Positions 23,312-32,351 of a stretch of 42,644 nucleotides of DNA are shown here, one piece after another. Positions within the stretch are counted from its first letter, which is position 1; every line of letters starts with the position of its first letter. Made by a program: the position numbers and the translations under genes. This stretch comes from Subtercola sp. (GTDB lineage Bacteria > Actinomycetota > Actinomycetes > Actinomycetales > Microbacteriaceae): contig JAODBB010000041.1 of assembly GCA_025463745.1 (NCBI GenBank), positions 1 to 42,644 of the forward strand, written 5' to 3'. The notes below the pieces were generated by a model. That model was not told the origin of the DNA. It did not search any database and worked only from the letters and a program-made list of their open reading frames with translations.

Positions 23312-23437
23312 CGGGGCACCACTCGGGCGGTGCGGCACTCGGCACGGGTTACAGGATGCGCAGCCACAGCTCGCGCGTCGTGCGCACGCGCGGATGCGTC
23401 AAGATGGAGGGAGGACCTCACGAGAAAGACGGCACCA

Positions 23438-24706
23438 ATGGCTTCAGCAGTCGGCGCGAACTGGGCGGGCAACTACGAATTCGGGGCGGCACGGTTGCAC
23501 ACTCCGAGCAGCGTCGAGGAGGTTCAGGCCATCGTGGCGGGCTCGCCGCACGTTCGCGCCCTCGGCACCCGCCATTCGTTCAATGATCTGGCCGATGCAT
23601 CCGGTGACCTGATCAGCCTCGTCGACCTGCCGCCCGAGCTCGTGATCGACGCGGATGCCCGTACCGTGACCCTCGCGGCCGGCACCCGGTATGGCACCGT
23701 CGCGGCCGCCCTGCAGTCAGAGGGCTGGGCCCTGCACAACATGGGCTCGCTGCCTCACATTTCGGTGGCGGGGGCCATCTCGACGGGCACGCACGGGTCG
23801 GGAAACCGCAACGGCAGTCTGGCCACCGCGGTGAGCGGCCTCGAATTCGTGACCGGTCGCGGCGAGCTGGCGCAGGTGACCCGTCAGGCGCCGTCGTTCG
23901 CCGGCATGGTGGTCTCACTCGGCGCTCTCGGCGTGGTCACCCGGGTGACGCTCGACATTCAGCCCACGTTCGACGTTCGTCAAGACGTGTACGTCGAGCT
24001 GCCGTGGGATGCCCTGCTCGAGTCGTTCGAGGAGATCACCGGGGCGGCCTACAGTGTCAGCCTGTTCACGAACTGGCGGGGCGACTCGCTGGAACAGCTC
24101 TGGTTGAAGACGAGGCTCGAAGCGGGAGAACCTCGGGTGCTGCCGGGAACCGTGTTCGGCGCTACCTCATCCCTGTCGAAAATCGCTACGCTCGCCGGGG
24201 CAGAGCTCGACAACACCACCATGCAGGGCGGAGTGCCAGGACCCTGGTCGGAGCGCCTGCCGCACTTTCGGTTCGATGCCACACCGAGCAATGGCGACGA
24301 GCTGCAGAGCGAGTTCTTCGTCGATCGGGCGCACGCAGCTGCGGCGCTCAGCGTGGTGCGTTCGCTGGGAGAGCGAATCGCGCCGCTGTTGCTCGTGACC
24401 GAATTGCGCACCGTGGCGGCCGACGAGCTGTGGTTGAGCATGGCGTACGAGCGTGAATCGCTGGCCATCCATTTCACCTGGAAGAACGAGCCCGCTGCCG
24501 TGTTCGCACTGCTGCCAGACCTCGAGGCGGCGCTCGCCCCGTTCGGCGCCCGGCCGCACTGGGGCAAGGTGTTCACGGGCGACGCGCGATCGGTCGTGCC
24601 GCTGTACGAACGGATGCCCGAATTCGCCGCCCTCGCCGGCGTGTACGACCCCGATCGGCAGTTTCGCAACGATTACCTCGAGCGGGTGCTCGGGCTGCCG
24701 CAATAA
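23438..24706 (+). CDS. alditol oxidase (xylitol/sorbitol oxidase, AldO family)
   Basis: The 422-residue flavoprotein belongs to the VAO family and should oxidise alditols such as xylitol or sorbitol with O2, releasing H2O2. The FAD-linking segment RALGTRHSFNDLAD places His46 exactly where Streptomyces AldO has its covalent flavin attachment. GSLPHISVAGAISTGTHGSG is the second FAD-binding segment. ATG 23438 gives the family length; the open frame running upstream is antisense to menG. It faces away from menG and is followed by an aldo/keto reductase, which suggests a polyol function unrelated to quinones. Confidence 0.92.
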   Translation: MASAVGANWAGNYEFGAARLHTPSSVEEVQAIVAGSPHVRALGTRHSFNDLADASGDLISLVDLPPELVIDADARTVTLAAGTRYGTVAAALQSEGWALHNMGSLPHISVAGAISTGTHGSGNRNGSLATAVSGLEFVTGRGELAQVTRQAPSFAGMVVSLGALGVVTRVTLDIQPTFDVRQDVYVELPWDALLESFEEITGAAYSVSLFTNWRGDSLEQLWLKTRLEAGEPRVLPGTVFGATSSLSKIATLAGAELDNTTMQGGVPGPWSERLPHFRFDATPSNGDELQSEFFVDRAHAAAALSVVRSLGERIAPLLLVTELRTVAADELWLSMAYERESLAIHFTWKNEPAAVFALLPDLEAALAPFGARPHWGKVFTGDARSVVPLYERMPEFAALAGVYDPDRQFRNDYLERVLGLPQ

Positions 24707-24845
24707 GTCGCTGGCGGGGGGGCCTCTGGGTAGGGGCGAGGGCACGGCGGGCCGATCACGGCGCGTCCCGAGCATCCGCAGCGCGGCGCGCCGCAGCGGG
24801 CGGGCCGGTTTGCAGATGCGGCACCGACACGCGCAGAGTGGAACG

Positions 24846-25817
24846 ATGGAATACACACACCTCGGCCGCTCGGGCCTCACCGTTTCACGTCTGTGCCTCG
24901 GCACCATGAACTTCGGCCCAGAAACCGAAGAGTCTGATGCGTTCGCCATCATGGACGCGGCGCACGACGCCGGCATCAACTTCTTCGACACCGCCAATGT
25001 GTACGGCGGCGTCGGCAGACGCGGCTGGACCGAAGAGATCATCGGCCGCTATTTCGCTCAGGGCGGCGGCCGTCGCGAGAAAACCGTGCTCGCGACGAAA
25101 CTGTACGGCGACATGAGCGATTGGCCGAACGAGGGCAAGCTCTCTGCGTTGAACATCAGGCGCGCGCTCGATGCGAGCCTGACCCGGCTGCAGACCGACT
25201 ACATCGACCTCTATCAATTTCACCACATCGATCGTTCGACCCCGTGGGACGAGATCTGGCAGGCCATGGAAACCGCGGTGGCGCAGGGCAAGATCGTCTA
25301 CAACGGCAGCAGTAACTTCGCCGGATGGCACATCGCCACCGCGCAGGCCGAGGCGCAGCGTCGTAACTACACGGGTCTGGTCAGCGAGCAGTCGATTTAC
25401 AACCTGCTCACCAGAGACATCGAACGTGAGGTCATTCCGGCGATCGAAGGTTACGGGCTCGGCCTGATTCCGTGGTCGCCGTTGAACGGGGGCCTTCTGG
25501 CCGGCGTGCTCCGTAAAGAGCGCGAAGGCAAGCGCCGAAACCAAGGGCGCAGCGCTTTGGCCACCGAGACGCATCACGACGCGATCGAGGCGTTCGAAGA
25601 CTTCGCCGACGAACTCGGGCACGACCCAGCCGATGTCGGCCTTGCCTGGCTCCTTCATCAGCCGGCCGTCACCGCTCCGATCATCGGGCCGCGTACTGCC
25701 GAGCAACTCGACGCATCGCTCCGTTCCCTCGAGGTGACGCTCGACGAGCACGCCCTGGCGCGTCTTGACGAGATCTTTCCGGGATACAAGACGGCGCCCG
25801 AAGACTACGCGTGGTGA
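24846..25817 (+). CDS. aldo/keto reductase
   Basis: The 323-residue NADPH-dependent oxidoreductase has a (beta/alpha)8 barrel. The start MEYTHLGRSGLTVSRLCLG and the catalytic set Asp48 and Tyr53 (FFDTANVYGG) and Lys85 (VLATKLYGDM) are complete, with a downstream His in LYQFHHID. GLGLIPWSPLNGGLL is the usual later motif. Members reduce aldehydes and ketones or act as sugar oxidoreductases; the substrate is not evident. It follows the alditol oxidase by 139 bp and precedes menF on the same strand. Confidence 0.92.
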   Translation: MEYTHLGRSGLTVSRLCLGTMNFGPETEESDAFAIMDAAHDAGINFFDTANVYGGVGRRGWTEEIIGRYFAQGGGRREKTVLATKLYGDMSDWPNEGKLSALNIRRALDASLTRLQTDYIDLYQFHHIDRSTPWDEIWQAMETAVAQGKIVYNGSSNFAGWHIATAQAEAQRRNYTGLVSEQSIYNLLTRDIEREVIPAIEGYGLGLIPWSPLNGGLLAGVLRKEREGKRRNQGRSALATETHHDAIEAFEDFADELGHDPADVGLAWLLHQPAVTAPIIGPRTAEQLDASLRSLEVTLDEHALARLDEIFPGYKTAPEDYAW

Positions 25818-25860
25818 AGTCCACGGGGTGCCACGGTGAGGAGAGGGCTCTGGCGGCGCG

Positions 25861-25866
25861 TAGCCT
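25861..25866 (+). promoter_or_regulatory. -10 box of a probable leaderless promoter (menF)
   Basis: TAGCCT ends six bases before the GTG at 25873. Confidence 0.55.
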
Positions 25867-25872
25867 AGATTC

Positions 25873-27378
25873 GTGACCGAAACTGCTCGTGCGACACCCC
25901 GGCTTTACGTTGAGACTCGGGCGGTCGGTGACATCTCGTTGCTGATTCCGCTGCTGGATGCCCGGCATCCGTTGCTCTGGATTCGCAAGGGCCAAGGCAT
26001 GGCCGGCCTCGGCACCGCTCTGCGGCTCGAGTTCTCGGGCGCCGACCGGTTCACCGATGCCTGCGAGGCGTGGCGTGCTGTCGCCGCCGCCGCGACGGTG
26101 AGCGATCCGCTCGGCTCCCCCGGAACCGGGCTCATCGCCTTCGGAACGTTCGCCTTCTCGGCGCAGTCTGGCGCGAGCAGTGTGCTCATCGTTCCCGAGA
26201 TCGTCATCGGCAAGCGCGACGGGGTGTTCTGGGTGACGCGGGTGCGGGTGCAGACCGAAGACGAGAGCGCCCCGAGCGATTCTGGGATGCCGGGCGCGGC
26301 GGGCGCGACGGGTGCTGGCGGGCATCCGGTGCCGGCCGCCGGCGTGCCGCTCGCCACCGCGTCGGCCGCCACCGTGTCGCCCGCTACCGCGTCGCCCGTC
26401 GCCGCGTCGCCCGCAGCGTCATCCGCAGCATCATCCCCGACTCCGTCGGCCACGACCCTGTTGGCCGCCACCCTGTTGGCCGCCAACCTGTCGGCGTCGA
26501 CGAGGTCACGGGCAACCGTGCCCTCAGCGGCCGTGCCCGCAGCGACCTCGTTCGGTCCCGAGTACCGCATCTCGTTGCAGCCGGGAGCAGCGAAACCCGA
26601 CACCTACCGCGAGGCCGTCGAGGCGGCCGTGGGTCACATCAACGCCGGCGAACTCGAGAAGGTCGTACTGGCACGCGATCTCGTGGGGCATCTGCCGGCC
26701 GACTCCGATCTGCGCCGCGTGCTGCTCGATCTCGCTCTGGGGTACCCCGACTGCTGGACTTTCGCGGTCGACGGCCTCGTCGGCTCGAGCCCCGAAACCC
26801 TCGTGCGGGTCGACCACGGCTCGGTCACTGCGCGCGTGCTGGCCGGCACCATTTCACGCGGCCGCGATGCCGAAGCAGACCACGATCAGGCCGTAGCCCT
26901 GGCCACCAGCCCGAAAGACCTCGACGAGCACCGCTTCGCCGTGGCGAGCGTGATGACAGCCCTCACGCCGCACTCGCGCACGCTGATCGCCAGCGAGATT
27001 CCGTTCACGCTCAAGCTGCCGAACCTCTGGCATCTGGCGAGCGACGTCGAAGGCACGCTCAGCGACGGATCGACCTCGCTCGACCTCATCGCCTCCTTGC
27101 ACCCCACCGCTGCCGTCGCCGGCACGCCGACCGAGGATGCCCTGCGGCTCATCGGCGAACTCGAACCCTTCGACCGTGGTCGCTACGCGGGCCCGGTGGG
27201 CTGGCTCGGCGCCGACGGTGACGGCGAGTGGGCGGTCGCCCTGCGCTGTGCGCAGGTGTGCGAAGACGGAGCCATCACGGCCTACGCCGGCGCCGGCATC
27301 GTCTCGGAGTCAGACCCCGAGCGGGAGTTTCTGGAGACGCGCATGAAGTTCCGCCCCATCGTGGAGGCCTTCGGCTGA
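25873..27378 (+). CDS. menF: isochorismate synthase MenF, with a low-complexity insert
   Basis: The 501-residue enzyme converts chorismate to isochorismate, the entry to menaquinone synthesis. The chorismate-binding core is complete: ELEKVVLARDL, FAVDGLVGSSPETLVR, LAGTISRGRD, SLHPTAAVAGTP, RGRYAGPVGWLG and AYAGAGIVSESDPEREF. Residues about 131-227 are an Ala/Ser/Thr/Pro-rich insert with repeating DNA, lying between the N-terminal part and the core; this makes the protein clearly longer than usual. An entD-like or dhbC-like siderophore role is unlikely because all other men genes are nearby. Confidence 0.92.
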   Translation: MTETARATPRLYVETRAVGDISLLIPLLDARHPLLWIRKGQGMAGLGTALRLEFSGADRFTDACEAWRAVAAAATVSDPLGSPGTGLIAFGTFAFSAQSGASSVLIVPEIVIGKRDGVFWVTRVRVQTEDESAPSDSGMPGAAGATGAGGHPVPAAGVPLATASAATVSPATASPVAASPAASSAASSPTPSATTLLAATLLAANLSASTRSRATVPSAAVPAATSFGPEYRISLQPGAAKPDTYREAVEAAVGHINAGELEKVVLARDLVGHLPADSDLRRVLLDLALGYPDCWTFAVDGLVGSSPETLVRVDHGSVTARVLAGTISRGRDAEADHDQAVALATSPKDLDEHRFAVASVMTALTPHSRTLIASEIPFTLKLPNLWHLASDVEGTLSDGSTSLDLIASLHPTAAVAGTPTEDALRLIGELEPFDRGRYAGPVGWLGADGDGEWAVALRCAQVCEDGAITAYAGAGIVSESDPEREFLETRMKFRPIVEAFG

Positions 27379-27397
27379 CGCCTGCCGGTTCGACATT

Positions 27398-27456
27398 CAC
27401 ATGGATCACAAAGACCGCCCCAAAACGCCCGGTTGGGGGTGGTTTTCGTGATGCAT
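27398..27456. terminator. stem-loop between convergent genes (copy 2 of a two-copy element)
   Basis: CACATGGATCACAAAGACCG, continuing to base 27421, pairs with 27435-27456 across a 13-nt loop, with three G-T wobbles and one mismatch. It lies between the menF stop and the convergent ppk2 stop. It is related in sequence and placement to the element at 9041-9106. Confidence 0.7.
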
Positions 27457-27462
27457 GCAGCC

Positions 27463-28317
27463 TCAGGTGAGGTCGAGGCGCGCGCGTTGCTCTTCGACGT
27501 CGAAAGTGGCCGGAGGCCAGTCTTGGTTGAGGTTTCGCAGGGCATCCATCAGCAGCCGCTGCACCGCGAGTCGTGCGTACCACTTGCGGTTCGCGGGAAC
27601 GACGTACCAGGGCGCGGTCGTCGTCGAAGTCGTGTCGAACACCGTCTGGTACGCGTCTTGATACTGGTTCCACAACACGCGAGAGTCGATGTCGCTGGGA
27701 TTGAACTTCCAGTACTTGTCGGGTCGGTCGAGCCGTTCGGCCAGCCGAGCCTTCTGCTCGTCGGCGCTGATGTTGAGCATGACCTTGACCACGGTTGTGC
27801 CGTGCGCCACCACCTCTGACTCGAAGTCGTTGATCTGGCGGTACCGCTCCTCGATCACCTCGGGCGGTGCTAGATTCAGCACCTTGCCGGCCAGCACATC
27901 TTCGTAGTGCGAGCGATCGAACACACCGATCTGGCCCGGGGTGGGCAGGCGCTTCCGAATACGCCAGAGAAAGTCGTGCTCGAGTTCTTCTGGCGTGGGC
28001 TTCTTGAAGCTGGCGTGCATGACGCCCTGCGGGTCGACCGACCCCACGACGTGCTTCACGATTCCGCCCTTGCCTGCCGAGTCCATACCCTGAAGCACCA
28101 GCAGAATGGAGCGCGAGTCGTCATAGAGGCTGTTCGCGAACAGCTTCTCCTGCAACGAGCTCACCTCAGCGCCGTTCGCCGCGAGTGCGGACTCGCCGTC
28201 AGTCTTATTGCCGGCGAACCCAGGGGTGGCGCCTGCGTCGCTGCCCAGCAATTTGTAACCGGCGCCGACGCGCAGCAGGGGAGCCGGGTCTTCCGTCCAG
28301 TTCTTCGAAGCCTTCAT
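27463..28317 (-). CDS. ppk2: polyphosphate kinase 2 family (PPK2) nucleotide phosphotransferase
   Basis: The 284-residue protein has the PPK2 core: Walker A LQGMDSAGKGG (Lys83), Walker B GVFDRSHYEDVL (Asp134) and the lid helices (RRLP-type KRLPTPGQIG). It transfers phosphate between polyphosphate and nucleoside mono- or diphosphates. The single-domain length fits class I or III; I cannot separate them by eye. AAGGAG precedes the ATG. It lies 45 bp after menD on the same strand and may be read from that transcript. Confidence 0.92.
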   Translation of the reverse strand: MKASKNWTEDPAPLLRVGAGYKLLGSDAGATPGFAGNKTDGESALAANGAEVSSLQEKLFANSLYDDSRSILLVLQGMDSAGKGGIVKHVVGSVDPQGVMHASFKKPTPEELEHDFLWRIRKRLPTPGQIGVFDRSHYEDVLAGKVLNLAPPEVIEERYRQINDFESEVVAHGTTVVKVMLNISADEQKARLAERLDRPDKYWKFNPSDIDSRVLWNQYQDAYQTVFDTTSTTTAPWYVVPANRKWYARLAVQRLLMDALRNLNQDWPPATFDVEEQRARLDLT

Positions 28318-28362
28318 GAACGAACTCCTTCTTCCGATCAGTTCAGGCTACTGGCCGCAAGG

Positions 28363-30462
28363 TCAGCGAGCGAGAGGAACCTCGACAATGCTCGGCCCGG
28401 TGACGGGAGACGTCAACGCTCGATCGAGTTCGCTACGCGTCGTCACCTTCTCGTAGTGCCAGCCATACGCAGCGGCGAGAGCGGCGAGGTCGACGTTCTG
28501 CGGAGTCATCATGACACGGTCGAACGCCGCCGCGCCCGCGGTCGCCGCCACTTCGAGGGTGTCGAAAATCGTTCCGCCGCCGTCGTTGCCGACGATGAGC
28601 TGGATGCGCGGCCTCCGCTCCCCCACTCCGAACAAGAGGCTTCCAACGTCATGCAGCAGCGTGAGGTCGCCGAGTAAGAGGCGGGTGACGCCGGTCTGGG
28701 CGGCCCGGTCGGGAGCGGGGCCGCGGGTGGCGGCGCTGCCGCTGTGGCTCGTGTTGTTGTGGCTGCCGCTTCCGCTTCGCAGACTACCGGGTGCACGCTG
28801 GCTCGCCAGCGCGATTCCGGTCGCCGTCGCGATGGTGCCGTCGATACCCGCGAGACCGCGATTGGAGTGCACGCTGATCTTCTTTCCGGGCACAGCACAG
28901 TCGAGGTCGCGAATGATGCGCGAGGCGCCGAGCATCAGCCGATCGTGCGGCCAGGTGGCTCGCCAGACGGCCAGCGCGAGCATCCGCCTCGTCACCGGCG
29001 CTCGAAGGGCGGCGAGTTCGGCGACTCGGTAGTCGCGGCGCTCGGCGATGTCAGAAGAGCGCGCCGCTTCGATGTTGGGCGGGGCGACGTCGTCGGGCTG
29101 CGCATCGACGATGGCACGGCTCCTCAGTACCCAGTCGCGCAGCCAGTCGCGGTCGTCGGGCTGCGGATGCTCGCTGCCTCCCGATTGGGGAATGCCGCGA
29201 CTCGCCTCGGCGGCAGTCGCAACCAAGTCTGGGCCCTCACCCGCGCTGGGCGCGACGGTCACCGCGGGGGTGAATGCGGAGACACGACGGCCCGGGTTGA
29301 ATACAGCGAGGTCATCGGCGCGCTGGCCCACAACGATGATCTCCACGTCGTCGCGCAGCAGCAGCGCGGGCACTTCGCGCGAAAGCGACGGATGCCCGAA
29401 CACGACCGCTCGCCGAACGCGCCCGCCGAACTCGGGGGCGGAGAGGAGCCCACGGTAGGCCACGATGAGGTTGCGGCCGAAGCGCGCTCCGCTCGAAGGC
29501 TCGGCGATGAGCGGCCAGCCGCCCTGATGCGCCAGCTCTTCGGCGGCCGGGCCGGCGCCGGCTCCGGCGATGACGACGGTTCGGGGGCCGCGCCGGAGTT
29601 CGAGCGGCGCTGCGGGGAGATGGGCATGCACATCGATATCGACGCCGGCAACCGCAGCGGCATCAGCACGCCCATCTGAACCAGCGGCAGCGGCGCGCCC
29701 ATCAGCATCCCCAAGGGCACGCGCACCGGCGTCTGAGTCGGCGTCTGCGTCTGCGTCTGCGTCAAAGCCTTCAGCTGCGCTGTCTTTCAGGTCGGGAACG
29801 ATGCCCGAAAGGGGCTCACGAAACTGAAGGTTCACGTGAACCGGGCCAGGCGCGCCGGGCGAACCAGGAGTGACACCCACACCGGCAGAGTCACCCGCAA
29901 CCCGGCCGAGCGCCGCCGCCCAGGCACGCGCGGCGATGTCACGGGCCAGCTCGGGTTCGCCTTCGGCGCCGAGTGGAGCATCCACATCGAACGACGCCCG
30001 AACGAAGCGCCCGAAAATGCCGGGCTGCCAAGTGGTCTGGTTGCTGCCCGTACCGCGCAGTTCTGCGGGCCGATCTGAGGTCACCAGCAGCATCGGAACA
30101 TTCGAGTGACTCGCCTCGAGAACAGCTGGCAGCAGGTTGGCTACCGCCGTACCCGAGGTGGTCACCACGATCGCAGGGCGACCGGTTTCGAGAGCCAGTC
30201 CGAGGGCCGTGAACCCCGCGCTGCGTTCGTCGAGCCGAACCTGCAGGTCGAGCATCCGGGCGCGGTCGAATTCAGCGAGAGTCAGCGCGAGAGCCTGGGA
30301 GCGTGAGCCGGGTGTCAGAACGGCATCGGTGACACCGAGCACCACGAAGGCCTTCAGAATGGCGAGCGAGAAGTCGGCCGCCGGGCTGGGCGAAGGGGAC
30401 GGAGACAGGGCTGGAGGCGGGGTGGGTGAGGGGCTCGGAAGTGGGCTCTGCGCCGCGCTCAC
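28363..30462 (-). CDS. menD: SEPHCHC synthase MenD, with low-complexity inserts
   Basis: This ThDP enzyme joins isochorismate and 2-oxoglutarate in menaquinone synthesis. The core is complete: [21 protein letters not shown] (catalytic Glu79), [17 protein letters not shown], and the ThDP/Mg site [16 protein letters not shown] (Asp599). At 699 residues it is longer than usual because of three low-complexity segments: a Pro/Ser N-terminus (1-28), an Asp-Ala block (about 228-276) and a Gly/Ser block (about 557-591). The GTG start overlaps the stop of the PLDc_N gene as GTGA. Confidence 0.93.
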   Translation of the reverse strand: MSAAQSPLPSPSPTPPPALSPSPSPSPAADFSLAILKAFVVLGVTDAVLTPGSRSQALALTLAEFDRARMLDLQVRLDERSAGFTALGLALETGRPAIVVTTSGTAVANLLPAVLEASHSNVPMLLVTSDRPAELRGTGSNQTTWQPGIFGRFVRASFDVDAPLGAEGEPELARDIAARAWAAALGRVAGDSAGVGVTPGSPGAPGPVHVNLQFREPLSGIVPDLKDSAAEGFDADADADADSDAGARALGDADGRAAAAGSDGRADAAAVAGVDIDVHAHLPAAPLELRRGPRTVVIAGAGAGPAAEELAHQGGWPLIAEPSSGARFGRNLIVAYRGLLSAPEFGGRVRRAVVFGHPSLSREVPALLLRDDVEIIVVGQRADDLAVFNPGRRVSAFTPAVTVAPSAGEGPDLVATAAEASRGIPQSGGSEHPQPDDRDWLRDWVLRSRAIVDAQPDDVAPPNIEAARSSDIAERRDYRVAELAALRAPVTRRMLALAVWRATWPHDRLMLGASRIIRDLDCAVPGKKISVHSNRGLAGIDGTIATATGIALASQRAPGSLRSGSGSHNNTSHSGSAATRGPAPDRAAQTGVTRLLLGDLTLLHDVGSLLFGVGERRPRIQLIVGNDGGGTIFDTLEVAATAGAAAFDRVMMTPQNVDLAALAAAYGWHYEKVTTRSELDRALTSPVTGPSIVEVPLAR

Positions 30463-30818
30463 CGGTCAGATCTGCCGTTGTCGGTTCGCGTATCGGGGTC
30501 GTCTTTTTCGGTGAACTGCTGCTCGAGCTCGCTGATCTGAGCCTCAGACACGGGGTCGGATCGTAGGGCGCCCAGAAACTCGGGGTCGTCGTCTGGTCCC
30601 ACGGTGCGGTACTGCACCTGACGTTTGGAGGCTTTACGCCCCCGGCCGATCAAGAACCAGAGCACCCCACCGATGACGGGGAACAACAACACGATGAACA
30701 CCCAAGCGATCTTGGGCAGCCCACGAACGCGCGCTCGGGAGAATAAAATGCAGTCGACGAGCGCGTACACGTAGAAAGCCACCGCAAGTGCGACGAGACC
30801 AACCAAGAGACGAGCCAT
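30459..30818 (-). CDS. PLDc_N domain membrane protein, 119 aa
   Basis: A small protein with two membrane helices ([19 protein letters not shown] and [20 protein letters not shown]) followed by [10 protein letters not shown] and an acidic cytoplasmic tail. This is the phospholipase-D N-terminal-like (PLDc_N) module found alone in many actinobacteria; no catalytic part is present. ATG 30818 lies six bases after TATGGT; an open frame further upstream is not conserved. It is translationally coupled to menD, a conserved neighbour relation in the phylum. Confidence 0.88.
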   Translation of the reverse strand: MARLLVGLVALAVAFYVYALVDCILFSRARVRGLPKIAWVFIVLLFPVIGGVLWFLIGRGRKASKRQVQYRTVGPDDDPEFLGALRSDPVSEAQISELEQQFTEKDDPDTRTDNGRSDR

Positions 30819-30824
30819 AGTCAA

Positions 30825-30830
30825 ACCATA
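30825..30830 (-). promoter_or_regulatory. -10 box of a probable leaderless promoter (PLDc_N-menD)
   Basis: TATGGT on the minus strand ends six bases before the ATG at 30818. Confidence 0.55.
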
Positions 30831-30907
30831 CGCCTTGAAAATGGGGAGTTTGCTGCGCGTGAAAATGTGTTCGGCGCTCTCGCAGGGAGCAGTCAGAACC
30901 GCGCTTG

Positions 30908-30913
30908 TAAGCT
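30908..30913 (+). promoter_or_regulatory. -10 box of a probable leaderless promoter (DUF4229 gene)
   Basis: TAAGCT ends six bases before the GTG at 30920. Confidence 0.6.
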
Positions 30914-30919
30914 GATCAC

Positions 30920-31228
30920 GTGAAAACAGGACGAACATGGCTGGTCTACACGCTGATCCGCGTCGGCATCTTCGCCGTGGCGCTGGCCATCCTTCTCCTG
31001 ACGCAGATGACGCCGTGGATCGCCGCCGCTCTGGCCGCCGTCATTTCGCTCTGCGCGTCGTATATTTTTCTGCGAAAACCACGTGAAGTGCTGGCCAACG
31101 GGTTGTACGAAGCGCGCCACGGCACCGCAAAAGAGGCTCCCCGGCCGACGGAGAAGGCCGGGTCTGACGAAGACCTCGAAGACACCGTGGTCGACGACGC
31201 CGACTCTCGGCGCGCCGACGACGCCTAA
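30920..31228 (+). CDS. DUF4229 small membrane protein, 102 aa
   Basis: The protein begins VKTGRTWLVYTLIRVGIFAV and has two membrane helices (VGIFAVALAILLLTQM and IAAALAAVISLCASYIFL) followed by RKPREVLANGLYEAR and an acidic tail. This matches the DUF4229 family, which in actinobacteria is usually found beside menA, as here. Its function is unknown. It is divergent from PLDc_N-menD. Confidence 0.88.
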   Translation: MKTGRTWLVYTLIRVGIFAVALAILLLTQMTPWIAAALAAVISLCASYIFLRKPREVLANGLYEARHGTAKEAPRPTEKAGSDEDLEDTVVDDADSRRADDA

Positions 31229-31348
31229 GCGTTCCCCGCTCCGCCAGAGCGACCTCTCTGCGGACGAGATGAGTCGCCGAGCCTGTCGCTCTCGACCGGA
31301 AAAGTCGCACTCGGTCGCGACTCCCTCTCCTGCGGACTCTCCTCCGTG

Positions 31349-32305
31349 CTAGAACGTCAGCGCCGCACCCAGCCCCAGGCCGAACAGCAGTCCCATCAGG
31401 CTGGTCAGCTGCAGCGCCAGAATGAACTCCTTCGCAGTCTTGCCCGTCAGCACGATGAGCATCGAAGGCAACGACAGCAGCAGCGTGAAGAACACCAGCG
31501 GCGCGAGCGGGAACAAGAACGAGAACAGCGTCAGAATCGCGTACGCCAGCAGCAAGAAGACCACGTAGATGATGCGAGCGGCGCGGTGGTCGACCAGTAC
31601 CGCCAGCGTGCGCTTGCGGGCGATCTTGTCTTGATCGATGTCGCGGATGTTGTTGACCATCAACACCGCACAGGCGATGAAACCGGCAGCGACACCTGCG
31701 TAGAGGCTCTCGAAATTGAACGATCCTGAGAGTATGTACGTCGTTCCCACGGTCGCAACCAGGCCGAAGAAGATGAAGACGAAGACCTCGCCGAGCCCGT
31801 AATACCCGTACGGCCGTTTGCCGCCCGTGTAGAAGTAGGCGGCAGCGATGGCGATTGCGCCCGGGATCAGCAACCACCAGTGATGCGTGAGCAGAACGAT
31901 CGTGACGCCGGCGGCGGCCCCCAGTGCGAAGAACACGATCGCAACGGCAAGAACGCGCTTCGGATTCGCGACTCCCGAGCCGGTCAGCCGCGGCGGCCCC
32001 ACGCGGAACTCATCGGTGCCGCGAACGCCGTCGGAATAGTCGTTCGAGTAGTTGACGCCGATCTGCAGAAACAACGCCACGGCGAGGCTCAGCAGCGCGA
32101 GCCCCCAGTCGATCGTCTCGAACCCTCCCGTGATGAGGGTCGACGCTCCGACGCCCAAGGCGACCGGCGCGATCGCCAGCGGCAGGGTGCGGATGCGCGC
32201 TCCCGCGATCCACATCGCCGGAGTCGGCTTCGTGAGCTTGTTCGGGGCCGAGTGCTGCCGTTTGCCTGCCGGATGCCCGGACTTCTTTCGCTTGGTTTGC
32301 GCCAT
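31349..32305 (-). CDS. menA: 1,4-dihydroxy-2-naphthoate polyprenyltransferase MenA
   Basis: The 318-residue UbiA-family membrane enzyme attaches the polyprenyl chain to dihydroxynaphthoate. About nine helices are visible. The Asp-rich motifs are NDYSDGVRGTDEFR (Asp89, Asp92, Asp98) and NNIRDIDQDK. TLPLAIAPVALG is typical at the first helix. A basic cytoplasmic N-terminus (KRKKSGHPAGKRQ) precedes it. It lies 46 bp after menE on the same strand. The gap of 120 bp to the DUF4229 gene holds no clear terminator. Confidence 0.95.
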   Translation of the reverse strand: MAQTKRKKSGHPAGKRQHSAPNKLTKPTPAMWIAGARIRTLPLAIAPVALGVGASTLITGGFETIDWGLALLSLAVALFLQIGVNYSNDYSDGVRGTDEFRVGPPRLTGSGVANPKRVLAVAIVFFALGAAAGVTIVLLTHHWWLLIPGAIAIAAAYFYTGGKRPYGYYGLGEVFVFIFFGLVATVGTTYILSGSFNFESLYAGVAAGFIACAVLMVNNIRDIDQDKIARKRTLAVLVDHRAARIIYVVFLLLAYAILTLFSFLFPLAPLVFFTLLLSLPSMLIVLTGKTAKEFILALQLTSLMGLLFGLGLGAALTF

Positions 32306-32351
32306 CAGAAGATACTACCGATGACGCTCCTCGCGTATTCGATGCGCTCCG

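Noticed and set aside
21272..23437. Long open frame on the plus strand leading into the alditol oxidase gene
   Set aside because: It is antisense to fprA, the prenyl synthase and menG, all with complete motifs. The oxidase start at 23438 places His46 exactly as in known AldO, so the upstream part is a high-GC shadow.
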